Shown here: in pieces, positions 55,299 through 64,000 of the stretch
Layout: the number at the start of each line of letters is the position of its first letter
Numbering within the stretch: the first letter of the stretch is position 1
From: CAWFMO01 sp963817065
GTDB lineage: Bacteria; Actinomycetota; Thermoleophilia; Solirubrobacterales; 70-9
Direction: 5' to 3'
Length of the DNA stretch: 64,000 nucleotides
Assembly (NCBI GenBank): GCA_963817065.1
Contig: CAWFMO010000002.1
Coordinates: 558,001-622,000, forward strand
The notes under the pieces: generated by a model
The model's database searches: none
What the model was told of the DNA's origin: nothing
The model's input: the letters and a program-made list of their open reading frames with translations, nothing else
Made by a program: the position numbers and the translations under genes

Positions 55299-55496
55299 CT
55301 AGAGCTCGGCGGAAACGCCGTTGCTCGAAGGCTGCTCCGGGCCGATCGCGGTCGGAATCCAGCGGCCGGCGGAGCCGAGCGAGGGCCCGCCCGCGACGAT
55401 GTCGAAGCATCCGGAGCAGAGCTGGAGGCCGGCGGAGTTGCGGTAAGCGCTCTCGTCCAGCGGCCCCAGGCACTGGATACAGCGGCTCTCTTCCAT
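55299..55496 (-). CDS. small zinc-ribbon protein
   Basis: 65 residues: CIQCLGPLDESAYRNSAGLQ (first CxxC) and CSGCFD (second CxxC) make a four-Cys zinc ribbon. ATG at 55496; longer frames are shadow. Function unknown. Confidence 0.7.
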   Translation of the reverse strand: MEESRCIQCLGPLDESAYRNSAGLQLCSGCFDIVAGGPSLGSAGRWIPTAIGPEQPSSNGVSAEL

Positions 55497-55598
55497 GCGG
55501 CGCTCCGACACTTGCGGATGTCCTACCCGGAAGGCCGTAGACAAAACGCGTACGGCTGGAAGCGGCGTAGGAGGATCCAGTTGGGCGATGATGGGAGC

Positions 55599-56936
55599 GT
55601 GCGAAGAGCCTTCCTGATCGCGCTCGCCGTGGCCGCGCTCGCGGCGCCGGCCTCGTCCTCGGCCCAAACTCTCTCGCTGGCCGAGTTCCCGCAGGCCGGC
55701 GAGACCTTCGCCGCCCCCTTCCACGTCACCAGCCCGCCCGGGGACACGCGCCGCGTCTTCGTCGTCGAGGCCGGCGGAACGATCCGGCTGGTCAAGGACG
55801 GCGTCACCGAGCCGGCGCCGTTCCTCGACCTGAGCGCCGAGGTTTTCGATTTCGCTGAAGGCGGCAACTGCGAGTGCGGCGTGTTCTCGATCGCCTTCGC
55901 ACCCGACTACGCGACCAGCGGGCGCTTTTACGCCTTCTACACCGCCGACGACATGGACCTTCTCGACCCGGGACACCTGATCCGGATCACTGAGTTCCGG
56001 CGCTCGGGCGCCGACCCCGACCTGGCGGACCCGGCGACGCGCCGCCTCGTGCTCGAGATCGACCATCCGAGCGCCAGCAACCACAACGGCGGCCAGCTCC
56101 AGTTCGGCCCCGACGGCCTGCTGTACATCGCGACCGGTGACGGAGGTGGCGGGCAGTCGGCGAACGCCCAGAACACAGGGTCGCTGCTCGGCAAGCTGCT
56201 GCGGATCAACCCCGCCGGCGCCGGCGCCGGCGACTACTCCGTCCCCGCGGACAACCCGTTCGTCGGTGTGGCGGGCGCCGACGAGATCTACTCGACCGGG
56301 CTCCGCAACCCCTACCGCTTCTCCTTCGACCGCCTGACCGGCGACCTCGTGATCGGCGACGTCGGCGAGGGCCAGTGGGAGGAGATCGACTTCCTGCCCC
56401 GCGGGCTCGGCAATGGCGCCAACTTCGGTTGGAACTGCTTCGAGGCCGACGCGCCGATCGTCGTCGCGCCCCCCTGCCCGCCGGCCGCTCACGTCCCGCC
56501 CGTGCACAAGTACCCGAACCCCGCCGGCGGCGGGGCGGCGATCATCGGCGGCTTCGTCGTCCGCGACACCGCGCTCCCGACCCTGCTCGGCCGCTACCTC
56601 TACACCGACCAGTACATCGACGAGGTCCGCAGCATCTCGCTCGCCCCCGGCGGATCGAGCGGCGACACCGCGCTGGCGCTCGACCCGCTCTTCTCCCCGG
56701 TCTCATTCGGCGAGGACGCCTGCGCGCACGTCTACGTCACCACGTTCACCAACGTCTACCGGCTCGAGCCCGAGAACGGCCCGTTCCCGTGCGCGCCGCA
56801 GCGGGCTCCCTCCCTGACCGCTCCGCCGCCGGTCGCCGGCACCATGCCGCCCGCGACCACCACCCGGCGCAAGAAGTGCAAGCGCAAGCGCGGCAAGGCG
56901 AAGAAGCGCTGCAAGCGCAGGAACCGCCGCCGCTGA
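55599..56936 (+). CDS. exported PQQ-type sugar dehydrogenase with Lys/Cys tail
   Basis: 445 residues. GTG at 55599 (GGGAG upstream) starts a signal peptide (FLIALAVAALAAPASSSA). The glucose/sorbosone dehydrogenase six-bladed propeller follows: VFVVEAGGTIRLVKDG, SNHNGGQLQFGPDGLLY, GLRNPYRFSFDR, GEGQWEEIDFLP, FGWNCFEAD. Probably a periplasmic or extracellular aldose dehydrogenase using PQQ. It ends CKRKRGKAKKRC plus KRRNRRR, the same type of tail as the giant proteins. Confidence 0.9.
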   Translation: MRRAFLIALAVAALAAPASSSAQTLSLAEFPQAGETFAAPFHVTSPPGDTRRVFVVEAGGTIRLVKDGVTEPAPFLDLSAEVFDFAEGGNCECGVFSIAFAPDYATSGRFYAFYTADDMDLLDPGHLIRITEFRRSGADPDLADPATRRLVLEIDHPSASNHNGGQLQFGPDGLLYIATGDGGGGQSANAQNTGSLLGKLLRINPAGAGAGDYSVPADNPFVGVAGADEIYSTGLRNPYRFSFDRLTGDLVIGDVGEGQWEEIDFLPRGLGNGANFGWNCFEADAPIVVAPPCPPAAHVPPVHKYPNPAGGGAAIIGGFVVRDTALPTLLGRYLYTDQYIDEVRSISLAPGGSSGDTALALDPLFSPVSFGEDACAHVYVTTFTNVYRLEPENGPFPCAPQRAPSLTAPPPVAGTMPPATTTRRKKCKRKRGKAKKRCKRRNRRR

Positions 56937-56946
56937 GGCAGCACCG

Positions 56947-57777
56947 CTAGGCGGCGTCGCGCTTGCGCCAGTAACGGTCGAGCCCGTACCACTGCTGCTC
57001 GGGCGGCACCGCCTGGATCAGCGAGCGTGCGACGTCGGGATCGGCCGAGCGCTCAGCTTCGTCGCGAATGCGCTGCGCGAACTGCTCCGCGTCGAGCTCG
57101 CGGGCGAGATTCGCCTGCTCGTGGAGCCGCGCCTTGACGATCTCCATGTGCTCCTCGGGGTCGTCGATCTCGCCGAAGTGCGTGATCCCGAGACTCTCCG
57201 GCCGCCAGGCGAGGATCCGGTCGATCGACTGCTCCCAGAGCTCGATGTCGATATCCGGCGGCGGGGTCGGCGGCACGACGTCGTTCGACGGCTCGATCCG
57301 GCAGGCCGCCATATCGCCGACGAAGGCGCGCCCGCTCTCGGGGTGGAAGTAGCTCACGTGGTGGGAGGCGTGGCCCGGCGTGTACGCGACCTCGAATCCG
57401 AGCTCGAACTCACCGCCCTTGAGCGCCGTGATGTTCTCCTCCGGCACCGGCAAGACCTCGCCCCAGAGCCGCTCCATGTCGTCCTTGTAGAGGCGGCCGG
57501 CGCTGGCGAGGAGCCGCGCCGGGTCGATCAGATGCGGGGCGCCGCGCTCGTGGACGTAGACCGGGAGGTCGGGCCAGCGCTTGACGAGCGTGCCGGTGGC
57601 GCCGGCGTGGTCGAGGTGGATGTGGGTGAGGAGGAGCGCCTTCGGCTGCGCGCCGCCGAGGGCGTCGATGACCGTCTGAACCGAGCTCGACGGACCAGGG
57701 TCGATGAGCACTCCGTCGATGTCCCAGCAACCGATCACCTTCTCGGTGCCGAGGTGGCGGACGTCGACTAGCTTCAA
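56947..57777 (-). CDS. MBL-fold metallohydrolase
   Basis: 276 residues. Metal motif THIHLDHAGATGTL (HxHxDH), then TPGHASHHVSYF and FVGDMAACRIE. Start is a TTG at 57777. Members include lactonases and glyoxalase II-like enzymes; the substrate is not clear. Convergent with the sugar dehydrogenase gene, 10 nt apart. Confidence 0.9.
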   Translation of the reverse strand: MKLVDVRHLGTEKVIGCWDIDGVLIDPGPSSSVQTVIDALGGAQPKALLLTHIHLDHAGATGTLVKRWPDLPVYVHERGAPHLIDPARLLASAGRLYKDDMERLWGEVLPVPEENITALKGGEFELGFEVAYTPGHASHHVSYFHPESGRAFVGDMAACRIEPSNDVVPPTPPPDIDIELWEQSIDRILAWRPESLGITHFGEIDDPEEHMEIVKARLHEQANLARELDAEQFAQRIRDEAERSADPDVARSLIQAVPPEQQWYGLDRYWRKRDAA

Positions 57778-57778
57778 T

Positions 57779-58030
57779 TCAAATATCAGTCTCGGGCCAG
57801 CGCGGACGAACGAGCCATGCCGTCATGCGCCTGAGTTTCGCGCGCCGACGCTCTCGTTGGGGTCTTTCTGATTCCCATCGTCGAGCCCATTCGGTATTTG
57901 CACGTTGCAATTCACGAAGCTGCTTATGCATCTCCCGAGCATGCTCACGAAGATCGGATGGCCAGCGAAACAGGGGGTCAGCCGCTGGCAAGTGGAAGAG
58001 AGTCAACTGCTTGTCGTCCACCGGTTCCAT
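57779..58030 (-). CDS. hypothetical charged protein
   Basis: 83 residues, helical and charged (DLREHAREMHKQLREL; ERPQRERRRAKLRRM). No family recognised. It marks the start of a less GC-rich region, and its stop lies next to the MBL gene start. Confidence 0.5.
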   Translation of the reverse strand: MEPVDDKQLTLFHLPAADPLFRWPSDLREHAREMHKQLRELQRANTEWARRWESERPQRERRRAKLRRMTAWLVRPRWPETDI

Positions 58031-58162
58031 CGAATCGAATCAGCGTACCGGTGGCAGATGCGCTCGTCAGGTCGGGAACGAGACATCCGCTCTGCATGGA
58101 AAGCAGTAGCGCGTGCGAGGGTGTCGCCTTGCGTTCGCCGACTGATCAGCAAGAATCGAGGT

Positions 58163-60165
58163 GTGCCAAAGGCGAAAGCGAAGACCTCAGCTGGTAAGAC
58201 ACCCGCGGCCCGTGAGCAGATGCCCACTTCGAAGAGAACGGGCAGCAAGACTGGATCGAAAAGGCAGCCGCCGCTCCCACCCGGAAGAAGGGCCGCGCCC
58301 AAAAGAAGAAGGGGGCGGAGCAGAGCGGCGCAACAGATGCAGTTGATCCCGTAACCGGCGAGGCCAGTTCGGCCCGGTGGTGCGGGGATGTACCTCCATT
58401 GGGAGGGACGCAAGGGTTATCGAACGCACATGCCTGCGCCAAGAGTGCTGGAGCCGGTTAAGAAGCTGTCCACAACCGAACCGGGTGGCAACCGCGTTAT
58501 CGAAGGGGACAACCTTCAGGTGATGGTGTCGTTGCGTTCCCAGTACCAAAGCTCGGTCGATGTGGCTTACCTGGACCCGCCATACAACACAGGGAAGAAC
58601 GACTTCGCATACTCAGATGCCCGCTTTCACGACCCGAATGCCGAAGCCGACGACCTGGTCTACGTCAACAACGAGGACGGCGGCCGACACACAAAATGGC
58701 TGAACTTCATGGGCCCGAGGCTTTGGCTTACCTGGCAGCTCTTAGCCGACCACGGCGTCTGTTTCGTCTCAATCAACGACGTGGAGCTATTCAGGCTCGG
58801 CATGCTGATGGACGAGATCTTTGGCGAGCAGAACCGCCTCGGGGTCATCGTCTGGAAGCAGGCTGCAGACAACAACCCGACCCGAATCGCGGTTGGGCAC
58901 GAGTACCTCCTCTGTTACGCCAAGCGACAGGAGCAGGTTCCTCGCGCTTGGCATGGTGACAGCCCTGCGCAGAGATGGATGCTGTCCAAGCACGAGGAGC
59001 TTAAGAAGCAGCACAAGAAACTCGCTGACCTCCAGAAGGCATTTAAGGGCAGCGGTGCAAGCCCAGGTGGCCGCGTCCAAGGAGGCAGACAATCGCGAGT
59101 CCTCAGATGTTCTGGACCTGGGCGACCTGAGTCGCTACTCGCTGGTTGATACACGCGGCCCTTATGCGGCGAATCGCACGACCGAAAACCCTCAGCCCAA
59201 CGGCTATGTCTATGACGTCAAGAACCCGACCACCCGGAGAGTCCACAAGCGGCCAGGGCGGGGTTATCGCTACCCCGAGGAGACGATGCGTCGGCTACAA
59301 GAGGAAGACCGAATCATCTATCCGGACGACCCGGCCCGGCTCGTGCAATTGAAGAAGTATCTGGCAGAGCTGAAACCACCCCTGAGAGGCGTCGTCGAAA
59401 TTGGTTCGCGTGGCGGCGCCGCAGACCTAAAGCGACTTCTCGCTGTCGAAGCGGCGCGATTCCCGAATCCAAAGCCAACGAGCTTGCTGGAGTTGCTGAT
59501 CGGTTTTGCTTCTGATTCAGACGCCCTCGTCCTCGACCCCTTTGCCGGCTCGGGGACTACCGGTCATGCCGTCATGCGGTTGAACGCGAGGATGGTGGTA
59601 ATCGTCGCTTCATTGTGATTGAGGAAGGTACGAAGGACGATCGCTACTGCCGGACCCTGATCGCTCCCAGGCTAAAAGCGGCGATCAAGCAAGAACAACT
59701 CCCGGGCGGCTTCCAGTTCGAAACCATGGGTAAGCGGCTCGACGTGTGACGCAATCCTACGGCTTGAGCGTGAGGCGATCGCAAATTTGATCATCCAAAC
59801 GGACACTACTGGCGGAAGTGGTCGCGGGATCTCTGTTGTCACGGGTAAGTACGTCATCGGGCACAACTCAAAACAAGAGGCGATCTGTCTTTGCTGGAAC
59901 GGGCGGGCAGAGAGCTCCATTACCCGCGATGTACTTGTTGCAATGTTTGATGAAGCGAAATCGTTTGACCTACGACCGGCCACTTCGCGTCTACGGGGCG
60001 ACGTGCGATGTTGGCGAGACAGACTCGTTCCGTTTCTGCCAGATCCCTGATGAGATTCTCGCTGCCCTACATATCGGCGACGAAGACGAAACCCTCACCG
60101 GTGAGCCCGCGGCTGGTGAGCGATTTGAAGCTGCCGCAATAGCCGCTCCCAATGGCAGCGGATAG
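58163..60165 (+). pseudogene. type III-like DNA methyltransferase (Mod), broken by at least six frameshifts
   Basis: Fragments in different frames together match a Mod protein in order. They are a basic N-terminus (PKAKAKTSAGKTPAARE), DWIEKAAAAPTRKKGRAQKK, the motif region DVAYLDPPYNTGKNDFAY with KQAADNNPTRIAVGHEYLLC, then DPFAGSGTTGHAV, and the C-terminal module LIIQTDTTGGSGRGIS...YVIGHN with FRFCQIPDEILAAL. Frame changes are implied near 58,219, 58,380, 59,060, 59,590, 59,750 and 59,960, two of them compensating. DPPY precedes the FxGxG-like motif, as in beta-class N6-adenine methyltransferases. Probably a decayed or badly sequenced gene, likely nonfunctional as given. Confidence 0.8.
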
Positions 60166-62452
60166 CTTCCGGCTCTTCCGATTCAGGAGGACGCATCGCA
60201 AGAGCTGCGGGACGCCGCTTTGGGGTGGGTGGCCGTACTCGGCTGAGAACGGTCCGCCCAAGTATGGGACGGTCCCGATCCCGTTCCTCGGACAGCTCAA
60301 GGCTGTCACCGGTTCGGGTAAGACGCCGGTTCTCGCGCAAACCGTCGGTGGTCTGGGCGACGGGGTCGTCCTCTGGACGACGCGATCGAGCGCCGTGGTG
60401 GAGCAGACGTTTGCCAACCTCAATGGAAGTACCACCCCCTGCTCCCGAGTGGGGTCAAGGTCCTGCGGGACATCCCAAGTCAGGCGGTGTGGCGCGAGCT
60501 CATCGATGACGACACGGGCCTAACGATCTGGGTTCTCACCGTCGCGTCGTGGAACGAGGCGGATGCGGACAGCAATGGCGATGCACGACTTCGGCTTCGG
60601 CGTGAACAGCCAGATTGGGCGGGCGAGGGGTCGCCATGGGAGCAATTGCGCGGCAACCTCAAGCGGCCCCTCTGGATCGTGTCGGATGAGAGTCACAACC
60701 AGAGCGCCGTGCAGCTCGCTGATCAGCTTGCGGGCCTGCGTCCCAAAGGTTTTTTCATGGCCTCCGCTACACCGCTCGTAAACGACCTGTTTAAGAAATG
60801 GTCCGATGCGCTCAGCGAGGAAGGCGCTACGCGGGCCATGCTGGAAGCGGCGCAGGTCCCCATCTTGACTCGCGACGTGGTGGACGCGAACCTCCTCAAG
60901 ACCACCATCGAGCTGATCGACTACCGGTCTGGTGCTGAGGAGAGTCTGGATGGGACGCTCGCCGCACTGGAATCCGTTCAGCGAGCGGCGATCGATGAAG
61001 AGGCGAGCGTGACGCCGCGCGCCATATACGTAGTGGAACGCAGTAACCCACCCAAGGGATCAAAAGACGAGTCGCGCCCGGTCACGATCTGGCACTACCT
61101 TCGCAAGCGCGGGGTCCCTGCCGACGAAATAGCAATCTTCACCGACACGAAGACACTGCCCGACGAGGCGGAGCGAGTCTCCAGCCTCAGCGCGCTCGAG
61201 CCACGCTACCGCCACATCATTTTCAATCAGTCGCTGCAGGAGGGATGGGATGATCCCGAGGCGTATGTCGCTTACTTCGATGGCGTGACCAAGTCATTCG
61301 TTCGGATTCGCCAGATCGTCGGACGCGTCCTTCGCCAGCCGAGCGCCCGCCGCTACGAGGCGGAGGAGCTAAACACCGCGATGCTCATTCTCCAGACGCC
61401 GACGTCCGCATACGAGACCGTGGTGGAGGAGCTTCGGGCCGAGCTCCGCTCGACCGCCGGATGACGACCCCGCTTTCGCTGCTGTTCGCCTCAAGACTCG
61501 AACGGACCCGCTCGACCCAGTGCCGGTCAAGGCGGCCGCTAAGAAGTTGTCGCTGCCGCGGCGGGCCCTGCGCGCCCCCGACATGACCAAGATCGAGAAG
61601 CTCCTCAGCACGACCGGTGGGCTGAACCGTGGCCCGATGAGACATTGGAGGCACCCGGCACCGGCCGGAAGGCAACCGTTTCGGTGGAGGAGGGGAGCGA
61701 GCGGTACGAGTACGTCGATGTGCTGCGTAGCGCGCGCACTGAGAACGGCATTTTCCTTCGGCGTCGTATCGAGCAGCGGAACCGCGCCTGCCTGAATGCG
61801 ATCCATCCGGATGCATTCCACGGCGATGCGTTCGAGCAAATGAGCTGCCACGGATCGCAGGCCCAAGCGGACCTCACAGACCTCGGCGCGTCAATCGTGG
61901 AGCAGTTTGAGGATCGGGTCGACTATCAGGAGGACCCTGACCCCGAAAAAGCGACTTGGAGGATTGACGAATACCGGCCGCGCGGGAAGGCAATGTACGA
62001 CTTTGTGAAGGCGGCGCATGAGAAGTATTCGAAGAAGGACCTAAACAACGACGAGCGTGAGTTCGCTCAAGCAATCGACCGGGTCCCGGGTCTGCTCTGG
62101 TCTCGCAACCCGACTACTGCTGCGCAGGGCTACGGCATCCCTCTCCCCCAAAAAGGTCGGGGACTCCTCGAACGTTCTACCCCGACTTCCGACCTGCTTA
62201 AGGGGGGCGAGTGCTGGGCCGTCGACACGACCGGGCGGCACCTCCTCGACACGAAGGTTCGTGGGAAGCTGATTGACCTTGGCCGTCCCATGATGGCGTT
62301 GGTCGTGCGCGGCGAGGTGGACCTGGGGGAGCGGCGCAAGGAAGGGCAAGGACGGATGGAGCCTTGTCCTGGGTCGCACCAACCTCAAGCCGCTGGTCGA
62401 GCATACGGACGACCTCCCGCCGCTGATCAAGCTCCTTTTCGAGAGCGGCTAG
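60152..62452 (+). pseudogene. type III restriction endonuclease (Res) subunit, broken by several frameshifts
   Basis: DEAD-type helicase-nuclease fragments in order: LKAVTGSGKTPVLAQTVGGL (Walker A) with VLWTTRSSAVVEQTFANLNG, an intact stretch at 60487-61464 with WIVSDESHNQSAVQLADQ (DESH-type box) and the late helicase motif IIFNQSLQEGWDDPE and IVGRVLRQPSARR, then C-terminal pieces (RYEYVDVLRSARTENGIF; GGECWAVDTTGRHLLDTK). Frame changes are implied near 60,425, 61,465, 61,630, 62,155, 62,195 and 62,345. The last frame ends LIKLLFESG at 62,452. It follows Mod directly, as in type III systems. Confidence 0.78.
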
Positions 62453-62571
62453 CCGTCGGCGTCTGCTTGAGCCTTCCGCTCCTCTAGCTCCTGCGTCGCG
62501 CGTGCAAGGCTTTTCGGATCCCAATAGAGGTAGCCCAGGAGAGCGTCCACGAACGCGAGGATGAGCGTCAT
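62449..62571 (-). CDS. possible 40-residue microprotein
   Basis: Reads MTLILAFVDALLGYLYWDPK then a charged helix (SLARATQELEERKAQADADG). The ATG overlaps the DUF4145 stop (ATGA), supporting coupled translation. Its stop overlaps the Res stop on the other strand. A short hydrophobic start suggests membrane association. No family recognised. Confidence 0.5.
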   Translation of the reverse strand: MTLILAFVDALLGYLYWDPKSLARATQELEERKAQADADG

Positions 62572-63098
62572 GTCGCCTCTTCGACGTCGACCACGTCGTC
62601 GTGCCCTCCGATGTTCCTGTAGTCGCGGACCAGATGGGCTTGATCCACCAGGGGTTTTGGGACTTCCCCCTGGGTCACAAGCGCGTCAAGGCGGTCGTAC
62701 AGATTCCGCATCTCGTCGGTCCTCGGAAATCCCTGGTCAGCGCAGACGGCCTCTAGCGTGCGACCCGCATGGACGGCGAACGTGTCGGGGTCGAAGCGAA
62801 GCTCCATCATCCTGGCGTAGCGGCGCTTCACCCGGTCGGGCAAGTCCTCAATGTCCCGTGTGGTCGGAAAAAGGACCACAGGATTGACATCGGCGGGGTC
62901 ATCAAGGCCGTCCATGAAGACGTAGCGCGACAGAGTCAACCCGCCGCAGCTCGAGCACTCCTGCACCCAGGCGGTGTCCTGCCGCTCGAGCTCCAGACGA
63001 ACGGGGCGGTGATTGATCTCCCGCGCCGTGGGGACATAACCGCGCGTTCTCCACTTCCGAGCGTCCCTTCCCGCCCACAATGTCCGGCGGCCAGCCAT
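62568..63098 (-). CDS. DUF4145-like protein
   Basis: 176 residues with N-terminal CSSCGG near residue 48 and the C-terminal region matching DUF4145: FDPDTFAVHAGRTLEAVCADQ, then NLYDRLDALVTQGEV and DYRNIGGHDDV. DUF4145 domains often sit beside or within restriction and other defence proteins. It lies opposite the broken Res gene. Its exact job is unknown. Confidence 0.75.
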   Translation of the reverse strand: MAGRRTLWAGRDARKWRTRGYVPTAREINHRPVRLELERQDTAWVQECSSCGGLTLSRYVFMDGLDDPADVNPVVLFPTTRDIEDLPDRVKRRYARMMELRFDPDTFAVHAGRTLEAVCADQGFPRTDEMRNLYDRLDALVTQGEVPKPLVDQAHLVRDYRNIGGHDDVVDVEEAT

Positions 63099-63216
63099 GG
63101 ACCTGACGGTAGCGTGGGGCGGCGTCGGCTCGTGAAATGCCCGCGGCGACGCCCTTGCGAACGCTTCGTCTACGCATTCAGACAGGCGTCGTACCTAATC
63201 GCCGAGAGGTGCCAAT

Positions 63217-63750
63217 TCATTCGGCGTCCTCGACGGTGATCCGTATCTGGCCGAGCAACGTTTGGATTGTCGTGTACTGCGCGCCGGCGGCATAGCCGCC
63301 GGCGCTCCGCTCGAGGTCTGCCATTTCGAACAGGCCGGGGTCTCCTGTGGCGGCCTGGGCGTCAGTCAGGATCCGGTTGAACTCCTGCGCTACCGGCCAC
63401 GGGATCACGTCCATAGGATTGGCGTCAGCCGCTGACGATTCGAGTTGATGGATGCGGCGGAGGAGCGCGCGGTGAGAGTGTCGGACCTTCTGCAATACGC
63501 GCGCCGGATCGTCCTCTGATGGCGCGGTTGGCCGGCGCCGAAACACCACGGTGATCGCGATGACGCAGCCGATCTGAACCGCGCCGAACGCCACGATGGC
63601 CCACAGCGGGAGCGTCACGCCGTTGCTGCCGTAGACGGCTGCGGCGCCTATCGCGCCGAGTCCGAATACGACAAACGCGTAGAAGATCGCGTTGTCGAGG
63701 AAGGCGACAGCACGCCCGCGCAGAAAGCCCTTTTTGTCGCCGCTGGTCAT
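63217..63750 (-). CDS. hypothetical two-pass membrane protein
   Basis: 177 residues: two hydrophobic segments (AIFYAFVVFGLGAIGAAAVYG; LWAIVAFGAVQIGCVIAITVVF) and a cytoplasmic helical C-terminus (VLQKVRHSHRALLRRIHQLE). No known family. It sits at the right side of the island. Confidence 0.65.
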   Translation of the reverse strand: MTSGDKKGFLRGRAVAFLDNAIFYAFVVFGLGAIGAAAVYGSNGVTLPLWAIVAFGAVQIGCVIAITVVFRRRPTAPSEDDPARVLQKVRHSHRALLRRIHQLESSAADANPMDVIPWPVAQEFNRILTDAQAATGDPGLFEMADLERSAGGYAAGAQYTTIQTLLGQIRITVEDAE

Positions 63751-63752
63751 AC

Positions 63753-63782
63753 CGTCCTGAGCTACCGCTGCGCTACGTCGCC
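63753..63782 (-). other. fragment resembling a tRNA 5' half
   Basis: On the minus strand GGCGACGTAGCGCAGCGGTA followed by GCTCAGGACG resembles the acceptor and D-arm of an elongator tRNA-Met type. It stops there; no anticodon or T-arm follows. It lies next to the accessory region. It may be an integration-site remnant, or chance. Confidence 0.35.
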
Positions 63783-63795
63783 GTCTCGGGTGTCA

Positions 63796-64000
63796 CTACC
63801 GCTTCTTCTTCTCCTTGTACTTCTTGCGCTTACCGGCGGGCGTCGTCGAGGGCGCTGGAGGCGCCGGCGGCGGCGTGACGTACGCGTTGAACACCCACTC
63901 GTCGGTCGAGCCCTCCTGGGAGAAGACGTCAGGGGCCGGACCCGAGGTGAAGAAGTCCCCGGGGCATGGGTCACCTGGAACGGTGAGCACGCCGAGCGAA
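63796..64000 (-). CDS. C-terminal end of an exported protein with a basic tail (cut by window edge)
   Basis: The frame runs off the right edge. The visible part has DPCPGDFFTSGPAPDVF, a Pro/Ala-rich linker (TPPPAPPAPSTTP) and a terminal basic stretch (AGKRKKYKEKKKR). The Pro-rich linker plus basic end resembles the tails of the giant proteins, though it has no cysteine pair. The upstream domains are not visible. Confidence 0.65.
   Translation of the reverse strand, partial: SLGVLTVPGDPCPGDFFTSGPAPDVFSQEGSTDEWVFNAYVTPPPAPPAPSTTPAGKRKKYKEKKKR

Noticed and set aside
61520..61795. Separate small gene in the Res 3' part
   Set aside because: Its sequence (KAAAKKLSLPRRALRAPDMTK) continues the Res fragment order, so it is part of the broken Res gene.

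Overview
This window is about 64 kb of high-GC actinobacterial chromosome. The gene set fits Thermoleophilia (Solirubrobacterales or Gaiellales-like): an rpmG-secE-nusG-rplK-rplA-rplJ-rplL-rpoB block, class II (B12) ribonucleotide reductase with NrdR, FolE2, family 5 uracil-DNA glycosylase, and many large secreted repeat proteins. The lineage is inferred from gene content; no 16S rRNA gene is present.

Layout. (1) 1-6.3 kb, minus strand: the transcription/translation block, transcribed leftward from rpmG to rpoB (rpoB is cut by the window edge). A secreted beta-propeller/RTX gene sits inside this block between rplA and rplJ. (2) 6.4-23.1 kb, minus strand: four very large secreted-protein genes (about 980-1570 residues each), each overlapping the next by 4 nt. 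They carry TolB-like propellers, tandem Ig-like repeats with paired cysteines, and DUF11 repeats. (3) 23.1-29.6 kb: housekeeping and metabolic genes (acyl-CoA dehydrogenase, FHA protein, FolE2, PgsA, family 5 UDG, paired DUF1622 proteins, thioesterase) with tRNA-Thr(GGT) and tRNA-Tyr(GTA). (4) 29.6-34.2 kb: a small polysaccharide/glycosyltransferase group. (5) 34.2-42 kb: tRNA-Thr(CGT), then the leftward block topA-tmk-holB-histidine kinase-response regulator-HExxH protein. (6) 42-47.7 kb: sugar epimerase, O-antigen-ligase-like protein, siroheme enzyme, hemolysin III. (7) 47.7-57.8 kb: two tandem subtilases, nrdR-nrdJ, a DUF1275 protein, a PQQ-type sugar dehydrogenase and an MBL hydrolase. (8) 57.8-63.8 kb: a less GC-rich accessory island with a type III-like restriction-modification system broken by at least a dozen frameshifts, a DUF4145 protein and small ORFs. 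A tRNA-like fragment and the end of another secreted protein lie at its right edge.

The most notable pattern is a lysine/arginine-rich C-terminal tail, often with two or more cysteines. It ends otherwise unrelated exported proteins across the window (Ig-repeat giants, a DUF11 giant, two subtilases, a sugar dehydrogenase, and a partial protein at the right edge). It looks like a shared surface-retention or sorting signal and is the best candidate here for something undescribed.

Apparent frameshifts are seen in secE (near 6.0 kb), in one glycosyltransferase (near 33.27 kb) and densely in the 58-62.5 kb island. Sequencing error cannot be separated from real decay by reading alone, but the clustering in the island favours real decay there.
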